Part shown: one piece after another, positions 1-5,572 of the stretch
Numbering within the stretch: the stretch's first letter is position 1
Layout: every line of letters begins with the position of its first letter
Assembly (NCBI GenBank): GCA_026415995.1
Contig: JAOAGB010000095.1
Location: 1-8,587 of the forward strand
Reading direction: 5' to 3'
DNA length: 8,587 nt
Source of the DNA: Thermodesulfovibrio sp.
Lineage (GTDB): Bacteria; Nitrospirota; Thermodesulfovibrionia; Thermodesulfovibrionales; Thermodesulfovibrionaceae
Translations under genes and position numbers: made by a program
Notes under the pieces: generated by a model
Told to the model about the DNA's origin: nothing
What the model saw: the letters and a program-made list of their open reading frames with translations, nothing else
Databases searched by the model: none

Positions 1-37
1 CAAGTGTAAGTCCGTTATTGTTTCTAATAAGTTTCAT
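1..37 (-). CDS. Start of a probable type IV prepilin-like protein (partial)
   Basis: Reading from the ATG at 37, the first 12 codons give MKLIRNNNGLTL and the next codon begins with G. A short basic leader followed by Gly and then Leu-Thr-Leu, with a following codon that can encode Val, is the pattern of the prepilin peptidase cleavage site (G|FTLIE or GLTLVE). The rest lies outside the window. A stop codon lies a few codons upstream in frame, so this ATG is the only ATG start in this frame. There is no clear Shine-Dalgarno sequence, which lowers confidence. If real, it would be a pilin or a pseudopilin of a type II secretion system, in the same operon as the TPR protein. Confidence 0.55.
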   Translation of the reverse strand, partial: MKLIRNNNGLTL

Positions 38-60
38 ATTTTTTGAATTTTATCATAACT

Positions 61-705
61 TTATTGTTTTTTATCACTCTCTAAAAATTTCCTTGCAATT
101 TCAGAAAAAGGTGACTGAGGAAAATCTTTAACAAGCCTTTCGTAGTATTTTAAAACTTCCTCTTTTTTGTCCTTTTCATAAATTTTCCCAAGCTGAAATA
201 GTGCGAAGTCTTTCATAACTAAGGACTGTCCATTAATTATTTCATCTAATTTTTTAATTGCCAATTGTTGTTCATTATTTTTAAGATAAATCATTGCAAT
301 TCTAACCTTTGCAAGATTTGAAATATTATTGTCACCACTTTCTGCAACTTTATTTAAAGTATCAATAGCCTTATCTTTTTGTCCTGCCATGTCATAGGCA
401 TAACCAGCATTTAAAAGATAGGTAGGATTTTTCTTTTTATCATATGCCTCAATAAATAGCTGTGCTGATTTTATAAACCTCTGCTGCTGTGATAGGTTTG
501 AATCTCTTATAAATCCAAAATAATATCTGTAAGCTTCTGTTTCAAGCTCTTTAGCATCACTTTGTTTTTTAAAATTATAGAGGTATAAACCTGTTATTAA
601 TAGAACTAAAGCAAAAAAAACTATTGCACCTGTTAACAGCTTTTTTCTCTGTGTAAATAACCTTTCTCTAAAAGTCTCTATACTTTCTTCCCTTTGTTGT
701 TTCAT
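61..705 (-). CDS. Membrane-anchored TPR protein
   Basis: A 214-residue protein with a charged cytoplasmic N-terminus (about 22 residues, rich in Glu, Arg and Lys), one membrane segment at about 24-43, and a C-terminal part made of helical tetratricopeptide-like repeats. Repeat units can be seen near 75-93 (weak), 95-122 (LLNAGYAYDMAGQKDKAIDTL), 130-157 (AKVRIAMIYLKNNEQQLAI) and 165-194 (FALFQLGKIYEKDKKEEVL), with a last helix after FPQSPFSEIARKFL. The layout resembles YfgM-like or general TPR anchor proteins that hold complexes at the outer face of the inner membrane. An AAGGAGG (714-720) eight bases before the ATG supports the start. The gene is joined to the PHP gene by an ATGA overlap and is followed, 23 bases later, by a probable prepilin-like start, so a role in pilus or secretion assembly is possible. 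No specific function can be given. Confidence 0.85.
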   Translation of the reverse strand: MKQQREESIETFRERLFTQRKKLLTGAIVFFALVLLITGLYLYNFKKQSDAKELETEAYRYYFGFIRDSNLSQQQRFIKSAQLFIEAYDKKKNPTYLLNAGYAYDMAGQKDKAIDTLNKVAESGDNNISNLAKVRIAMIYLKNNEQQLAIKKLDEIINGQSLVMKDFALFQLGKIYEKDKKEEVLKYYERLVKDFPQSPFSEIARKFLESDKKQ

Positions 706-1352
706 GCAGATTTCCTCCTTGCAATTTCTTCCATATTTCTGAATACTCCTTCAACTTCAATATCTGAAAGTCCAGCACCTTTTAATATTTTACATGCAAA
801 GTCATTTGAAATTAAATCCCCTGGAGAGTGAGAATCGGTATTTATAACAAGCTGAGCAGAATATTTTTTAGCCAGTTTTACAACATGACCATTGCTAAGG
901 CTATGTCCTTTTCTTGCGGTTATTTCCAAATAAATACCCCTATCTGCAGCTTCTTTAACTTCCTCTTCCGATATCAATCCAGGATGAGCGAGAATATCAA
1001 TATCTGACTGAATAGCTGCAGCATTTGTGCCCTTTTTAACAGGCTCTACAAGAGTCTCTCCATGCACTATGACAATTTGTGCTCCCAATTTTCTTGCCTC
1101 TTTTGATAGTTCTGGAATAATTTCTGGAGGAACATGAGTTAACTCTATTCCAGGTATTAAAACTACATTAGTATAAGGCTGTATCTCTCTAAAAACCTTA
1201 ACTATGCGAGGAATTATTAAATCAATATTTGAGTGATCTGCATGATCTGTAACTGCCAGTGCTTTATAGCCAATGGCTTCAGCCCTACGAACAATCTCAG
1301 CAGGTATCAATTCACCATCACTAAAAGTGCTATGAATATGGAAATCTATCAT
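702..1352 (-). CDS. PHP-domain metal-dependent phosphoesterase (histidinol-phosphatase-like)
   Basis: A 216-residue PHP-fold protein. Metal-binding motifs follow the family order: His5-x-His7 (DFHIHSTFSDG), Asp36-His37 (VTDHAD), Glu70 (PGIELTH), His97 (VHGET), His123 (LAHPG) and Asp173-x-His175 (NTDSHSP). Together these build a trinuclear metal site used for phosphomonoester or phosphodiester hydrolysis. The protein resembles stand-alone PHP proteins often named histidinol-phosphatase-domain proteins; it is shorter than full HisK and carries no polymerase domain. No other histidine biosynthesis gene is near, so the in vivo substrate remains unknown. GGAG lies eight bases before the ATG. The start overlaps the upstream hydrolase stop (ATGA) and its own TGA overlaps the TPR gene start in the same way. 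Confidence 0.9.
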   Translation of the reverse strand: MIDFHIHSTFSDGELIPAEIVRRAEAIGYKALAVTDHADHSNIDLIIPRIVKVFREIQPYTNVVLIPGIELTHVPPEIIPELSKEARKLGAQIVIVHGETLVEPVKKGTNAAAIQSDIDILAHPGLISEEEVKEAADRGIYLEITARKGHSLSNGHVVKLAKKYSAQLVINTDSHSPGDLISNDFACKILKGAGLSDIEVEGVFRNMEEIARRKSA

Positions 1353-1909
1353 CTTACAAACTCCAACATTTTTTTGAATTCAGTTGTACCTGCTTTTTTC
1401 AAAATCTGAAATATCAAAGTTTCTGTGCAAGTAATTACTACTCCAGCCTGTTGCATGAGTGCAAGCCCTGTTTTCCAGTCTTCTTTTTTACGACTACAAA
1501 CACCATCTTTTGGCACATAAATATAAAAGCCTCTTATTGCTAAGTCAAGAGCAGTTTGCCAGACACACACATGCGTTTCCATTCCAGTAAGAATTATTTT
1601 TTTTCTTCCATATCGATTTATCTTGTTTATAAATTTTGAATCCTGAACACAGCTAAAATGAATTTTCTCTAACGGTTCTTCTTCTATTAGAGTTTTAATA
1701 TCTTGCAAAGTTTTTCCAAGTCCCTTAGGATACTGTTCAGTTATAACCGTAGGTATTGAATATATCTTAGCCAGATTTATTAATTTGATTATATTTTTTA
1801 AAGTATTATCCAAAATCTCTTCTTTCATTGCCATAGCAAGTTTTTCCTGAAAATCTATAATCACCAATATGGAATTGTCTGCCTCAATAAATAACTTCTC
1901 TAAATCCAT
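1349..1909 (-). CDS. Isochorismatase-family cysteine hydrolase
   Basis: A 186-residue cytoplasmic hydrolase of the isochorismatase/nicotinamidase-like superfamily. The expected catalytic triad is visible: Asp19 in VIIDFQEKL, Lys82 in LEKIHFSC and nucleophile Cys115 in GMETHVCVWQTALDL. Other family features are the IPTVITEQYPKGLG segment and the cis-peptide-type VTGMETHV-like loop before the cysteine, here LTGMETHV. It most resembles the YcaC/ISOC1 branch of unknown substrate, not the longer siderophore isochorismatases, and lacks a carrier-protein domain. Possible activities are hydrolysis of an amide, nicotinamide or a vinyl ether, but none can be chosen from sequence. It begins 10 bases after the response regulator and ends in an ATGA overlap with the PHP gene, so it is probably co-expressed with both. 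A relation to the sensed ligand is possible but unproven. Confidence 0.88.
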   Translation of the reverse strand: MDLEKLFIEADNSILVIIDFQEKLAMAMKEEILDNTLKNIIKLINLAKIYSIPTVITEQYPKGLGKTLQDIKTLIEEEPLEKIHFSCVQDSKFINKINRYGRKKIILTGMETHVCVWQTALDLAIRGFYIYVPKDGVCSRKKEDWKTGLALMQQAGVVITCTETLIFQILKKAGTTEFKKMLEFVR

Positions 1910-1915
1910 GAAGTG

Positions 1916-1922
1916 CCTCCTA
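1916..1922 (-). promoter_or_regulatory. Ribosome binding site of the isochorismatase-family gene, merged with the upstream stop
   Basis: TAGGAGG on the minus strand includes the TAG stop of the response regulator and lies six bases before the ATG at 1909. This arrangement supports translational coupling and fixes the start of the following gene. Confidence 0.7.
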
Positions 1923-2285
1923 TGATAATTCTTTTAAAAGTTTTATTATATCATCTATTTTAAAAGGTTTAGTAACATACCACTTAACTCCAAGTTCTCT
2001 CGCAGTCTGTTTATCTATTTCCTGCCCCTTAGCTGTGAGCATAACAACTTTCATATCCCAAGTGGGTGGCTCATTTTGAAGAATTCTACATACTTCAAAA
2101 CCATTAAGCTTAGGCATCATTATATCAAGAAAAACTATATCGGGTTTTTCTTTTTTTATGAGGTCAAGCCCTTCAAGTCCATCTGAAGCCTCAAGAGTTT
2201 CGATATCCATGTCTTCAATCTCATCAACTATCTGCAACATAAGTTCCCTTATAATTGCTTCATCATCTACTATCAGTATTTTCAT
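1920..2285 (-). CDS. Single-domain response regulator (CheY-like receiver)
   Basis: A 121-residue receiver domain with no output domain. All conserved residues are present: the acidic pair Asp7-Asp8, phosphoacceptor Asp54 in VFLDIMMPKLNGFE, Thr84 in VMLTAKGQ and Lys106 in VTKPF. It should take phosphate from the overlapping upstream histidine kinase. Without a DNA-binding or enzyme domain it probably acts by protein contact, as in CheY/Spo0F-like relays, or feeds a separate phosphorelay. The ATG has AAGGAGG nine bases upstream (2295-2301), placed inside the kinase gene. The gene's TAG stop is fused to the Shine-Dalgarno sequence of the next gene. Its target is not in the window. Confidence 0.95.
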   Translation of the reverse strand: MKILIVDDEAIIRELMLQIVDEIEDMDIETLEASDGLEGLDLIKKEKPDIVFLDIMMPKLNGFEVCRILQNEPPTWDMKVVMLTAKGQEIDKQTARELGVKWYVTKPFKIDDIIKLLKELS

Positions 2286-4131
2286 CGTTAGATACCTCCT
2301 TGTTTCTTAGCGGTATGGTGAAGTAAAAAACACTCCCTTTACCTACCTGACTTTCAACCCAAATCTTCCCTCCATGAGCCTCAATTATTTGTTTTGAAAT
2401 GGGAAGTCCTAAACCAGTCCCTTTAGGTTTATCTCTCATAATGTCTCCTACCTGTTTAAATTTTTCAAATATTTTATCTATATCAGACTCTGGAATGCCT
2501 GTGCCGGTGTCTTCTACGCTGACTAATATTTCTTTATTTTTCAATTCCGCCTTACATGCAATATAACCCTTTTCTGTAAATTTCAACGCATTTGACAAAA
2601 GATTTATCATTACCTGAATAAGTCTCTCTTTATCGGCATATATCTTAGGTAAAGATGCTTGTATGTTGTATTTAAATGGTATACCTCTTTGCTCAAACAA
2701 AGAAGATAGTGCCCGATATGCATCGAATATTACCTCTTCGATAGATATATCTTCAAAGTTCCACTTAACAGTACCAGATTCAAGTTTGGAAATGTCAAGA
2801 ATATCATTTATAAGAGAAGTTATTCTATCTCCTTCGGATCGAATAATATCAAAATCTCTATTAATCTTGTTTAAAACTTTAATTATTTTAGGCTCATTCG
2901 TATCAATTTTAGGTATAAGGGTATCTCTGAATTTTCTCTCAATCATTTCTACAAAACCTAAAATTGAAGTAAGCGGTGTTCTTAATTCATGACTCACAAT
3001 AGTGATAAACTCGGTTTTTACTTTATCTACCTGTTTTTCCTGGGTAATATCTCTTATTAGAATAACGGAACCGAGAATACCTTTTGCTTCCGAGTCCTCT
3101 GAAAAATATTCTTTTTTTATGCTTTTTGCCACTGCTTTACCAAATCTATTCTTTGTCAAAGCAATCTCTGTTGAAAGTATATCCTCTGTTTTTAAGGATT
3201 TATTTACTAAATCAACTAATTTTCTTCCCAATATCTCTATGTTTTTACCGATCATTTCATGTTCAGCTAAGCCAAACATATCTGACGCCGCAGGATTAAT
3301 ATGATTAATCACACCTTCCTTGTCAACAACAATTAAGCCATCTGCCATATTGTCAATTATTGTAGTCAGATAAGCAAGAGTATCCTGAAGCTCAACTACT
3401 GCATCTTTAAGGGCATATTCATATCTATCAAATATTTCATTAATGTTATCAGCCATTGATTGCATAGTATTTGCAAGAAGCCCTATTTCATCAGATGATT
3501 TAATCTCCACCTTAGCACTAAAGTCATGATTCAGAAGCTTCTTTGCATATTCAGTCAAATCATTTAAAGGTTTAGATATTCTATTTACCATGAAATATGC
3601 GAGAACAAGACTAAAAAGAAATATGAGTAATAATAAACCTAATTGTCTTCCAATAACAGTCCACATCTTTTCATTTATAATGTTCTTATTCATTCCAACA
3701 TGTACAAAACCTATGGCTCCCTCAGTAATTGGTGCTACAATGTTTAGAAATTCTCCCTTTCCTTCTATTTTTATATCTCTAATTCCTCTTTTATGAATCT
3801 TTGACAACTCTATTATTTCTGGAGGAATTGAAGGAATAAAGGTGTGAGAAATTATTTCTCCTGAGGAGTCTATTACAAAAACATATGACACACCCTCTAT
3901 TTCAAGATATTGATCTATTATTGCCTGTACAGTAGCTGAATCGAGATTTAGAATTGTCTCCACCGATGAAGAGGCAATACTACTTGCTATGGCTGTCCCT
4001 TTTGATTTATATTCCTCAGTAAGATTTTCATACAAATGCCAACCTGAAAAAATACTTATCGTAAGGAATATTATGGCAAAAAGTAAAATTATTCCAAACA
4101 GTGTTCTCTGAAAGAGTTTTGACATTCTCAT
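2263..4131 (-). CDS. Membrane sensor histidine kinase (sensor-HAMP-PAS-HisKA-HATPase)
   Basis: A 622-residue sensor kinase; residues are counted from the ATG at 4131, which overlaps the stop of the binding-protein gene as ATGA. A GTG three codons earlier (4140) is possible. TM1 is at about 10-30. An extracytoplasmic sensor of roughly 130 residues with Cache-like features (VSYVFVIDSSGEIISHT, then FLNIVAPI and IGFVHVGM) runs to TM2 at about 164-182. A HAMP domain (RISKPLNDL...SSDEIGLLANTM) covers about 184-236. A PAS domain starting IIDNMADGLIVVDKEGVINHIN lies at about 258-363. The phosphorylated His381 is in VSHELRTPL. ATPase boxes are N514 (NLLSNALKFT), D541-x-G543 (DTGTGIP) and GTGLGL at 571-576. 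The two helices of the HisKA domain are joined by a longer stretch than usual (about 397-425). It should phosphorylate the receiver protein encoded immediately downstream, whose start it overlaps by 23 bases. Close pairing with a periplasmic binding protein suggests that the input is a ligand-bound protein. Confidence 0.92.
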   Translation of the reverse strand: MRMSKLFQRTLFGIILLFAIIFLTISIFSGWHLYENLTEEYKSKGTAIASSIASSSVETILNLDSATVQAIIDQYLEIEGVSYVFVIDSSGEIISHTFIPSIPPEIIELSKIHKRGIRDIKIEGKGEFLNIVAPITEGAIGFVHVGMNKNIINEKMWTVIGRQLGLLLLIFLFSLVLAYFMVNRISKPLNDLTEYAKKLLNHDFSAKVEIKSSDEIGLLANTMQSMADNINEIFDRYEYALKDAVVELQDTLAYLTTIIDNMADGLIVVDKEGVINHINPAASDMFGLAEHEMIGKNIEILGRKLVDLVNKSLKTEDILSTEIALTKNRFGKAVAKSIKKEYFSEDSEAKGILGSVILIRDITQEKQVDKVKTEFITIVSHELRTPLTSILGFVEMIERKFRDTLIPKIDTNEPKIIKVLNKINRDFDIIRSEGDRITSLINDILDISKLESGTVKWNFEDISIEEVIFDAYRALSSLFEQRGIPFKYNIQASLPKIYADKERLIQVMINLLSNALKFTEKGYIACKAELKNKEILVSVEDTGTGIPESDIDKIFEKFKQVGDIMRDKPKGTGLGLPISKQIIEAHGGKIWVESQVGKGSVFYFTIPLRNKEVSNDENTDSR

Positions 4132-5366
4132 TTTTTCCACTCGCTCCAGTCTCTTATGGGAACAAATTTACCTTCCTTGTAAGTTGTATAATAAACCTTA
4201 TCCAGTGCTTGATGTTTATTTTGGGAAAAATTTATCTTTTCATCAATACCAATATCGATATTTTTGATTGATTCTACGGCTTTTTTAATATTTTCTCTTT
4301 TTATATCGTTTCCCATCTTTTTTAATATTTCAACCATTACTCTGGCATTTAAAAATCCCTCAAAGCTTACAAAACTGTATTTTAAAACTTTATAATCCTT
4401 CTCCATTAGTTCTAAAGGAGGCATAGGATTGTATCTATCCATCAAACTTCTATACAGTCTAACTGCAGGTAAGCCTACATCTTCATAACTTGGTACTACC
4501 TGAGCATTTATTAAATTTTTCGTATATAACCTTCCTGTTTTTCTTTCTTCTTCTAAGAGAAGATTTATCATAAATTCGCTACCCACAAATGATACATTAG
4601 CAATTGGAACATCCCATCCAATGTTTCTCACATCCCTTATAAAGCCTGCACAGGCCGCATAAGCACCAACAGAGATTATGGCATCTACTCCAGCATTTTT
4701 TAAAATTTGAACCTGTTTTGTGAAACTATCTGAATATTTAGCTCCTCTTTTATATGTAGCTTCAGCAATTATCTTACTCCCATATCTTGCGAGAGTTTTT
4801 CTTACTCCATTCCAACCGCTTCTACCATAAGCGTCTGCCTGATAAAAAATACCTATTTTTTTTCTTCCTATTTTTATAAAATTTTCAACAAGTCCTCCAG
4901 TTTCCTGCTCATAAGAAGCTCTTAAATTGAAAACAAATTCATTATAAGGTGGCGTTCGATGAGGCATTGCACCTGTGAATGGGAAGAAAAGATAAATATT
5001 TCTCTCACTATTGCTTTTCAAAATAGGTAAAATTCTCGTCACAGTCGGGGTTCCAACATAGTTAAAAAGAGCAAAAACTTTATCCTCTTCAATTAATTTA
5101 ATAGTATTTTTTATTGTAGGTATAGGATTATAACCATCATCATAGGCTTTAATAAAGATTTTTCTACCATTTATACCTCCATTATCATTTATATATGAAA
5201 AATAAGCCATGGCACCTCTATAAAGTTCTATTCCTAAACCTCCTGTGGGTCCTTTAAATGCAGCAGACATTCCAAGCACGATGCTGTTGTCATCCTGTTG
5301 AGCAAAGGAAGAAAAAGGAATCAGAAAAAATACAATAAATAATAGACTTAAAATTGAACCTGACAT
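4128..5366 (-). CDS. Periplasmic binding protein, branched-chain amino acid type (Peripla_BP_6)
   Basis: A 412-residue secreted binding protein of the LivJ-like type I fold. Residues 1-22 form a signal peptide: a hydrophobic stretch at 5-18, with likely signal peptidase I cleavage after SFA22. There is no lipobox cysteine, so it should be free in the periplasm. The mature part begins with IVLGMSAAFKGPTGGLGIELYRG, the usual first strand and ligand loop of the family, followed by INDNGGINGRKI, the YDDGYNP segment, FNYVGTPT near 101-108, and the second-lobe pattern IGIFYQADAYGRSGWNGVRKTL at 171-192. It has no lysine or arginine in the n-region, and a stop codon lies two codons before the ATG, so no longer start exists. 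GGAG lies seven bases before the ATG. The start overlaps the TusA-like gene by 19 bases. The gene is followed by a histidine kinase and not by ABC permease or ATPase genes, suggesting it presents a ligand to that kinase. The ligand, perhaps an amino acid, amide or aromatic acid, cannot be told from sequence. Confidence 0.85.
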   Translation of the reverse strand: MSGSILSLLFIVFFLIPFSSFAQQDDNSIVLGMSAAFKGPTGGLGIELYRGAMAYFSYINDNGGINGRKIFIKAYDDGYNPIPTIKNTIKLIEEDKVFALFNYVGTPTVTRILPILKSNSERNIYLFFPFTGAMPHRTPPYNEFVFNLRASYEQETGGLVENFIKIGRKKIGIFYQADAYGRSGWNGVRKTLARYGSKIIAEATYKRGAKYSDSFTKQVQILKNAGVDAIISVGAYAACAGFIRDVRNIGWDVPIANVSFVGSEFMINLLLEEERKTGRLYTKNLINAQVVPSYEDVGLPAVRLYRSLMDRYNPMPPLELMEKDYKVLKYSFVSFEGFLNARVMVEILKKMGNDIKRENIKKAVESIKNIDIGIDEKINFSQNKHQALDKVYYTTYKEGKFVPIRDWSEWKK

Positions 5367-5572
5367 CTTTTAACTCCATTTCCTTCATCTCTAATCCATA
5401 AAAGAGTTTTATTATTTCTCCGACACCAGTTCTTTACGTCATTTTCAAAAGTTGGGCAATCAGCAACTACCTCGAGAATATCACCCTTTTTCATTTTTAA
5501 AGCTTTGATTGTCATTTGAATTGTAGGTTGAGGACATTTTAAACCTCGTGCATCAAAAACAATTACAGACAT
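5348..5572 (-). CDS. TusA/SirA-family sulfur carrier protein
   Basis: A 74-residue protein of the TusA (SirA/YedF) family. These small cytoplasmic proteins carry sulfur as a persulfide on a single cysteine, for tRNA thiolation, molybdenum cofactor synthesis or dissimilatory sulfur metabolism. The family signature DARGLKCPQP is at the N-terminus, with the active Cys13 in the Cys-Pro-x-Pro motif. The rest (VVADCPTFENDVKNWC, then KTLLWI) fits the usual small two-layer fold; Cys38, Cys49 and Cys70 are additional. ATG at 5572 is chosen for its AAGGAGG at seven bases; an upstream TTG would add only two residues. The gene overlaps the HdrA-like gene by 20 bases and the binding-protein gene by 19 bases, so it is translationally linked to both. 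TusA genes next to Hdr-like genes are known from sulfur-oxidising and sulfur-reducing microbes; a role in passing sulfur to or from the HdrA-like protein is inference. No tus relay genes or tRNA thiolase are nearby. Confidence 0.92.
   Translation of the reverse strand: MSVIVFDARGLKCPQPTIQMTIKALKMKKGDILEVVADCPTFENDVKNWCRRNNKTLLWIRDEGNGVKRCQVQF

Noticed and set aside
24..56. Ten-codon frame starting at the ATG at 56
   Set aside because: It stops after ten codons, lacks a ribosome binding site and overlaps the better prepilin-like start at 37.
2663..3304. Open frames on the plus strand opposite the histidine kinase gene
   Set aside because: The opposite frame encodes a complete, well-conserved kinase; the plus-strand translations show no domain or credible start signal.
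4132..4140. GTG at 4140 as start of the histidine kinase
   Set aside because: It adds only three residues; the ATG at 4131 forms the ATGA overlap seen at other junctions here. It cannot be fully excluded.
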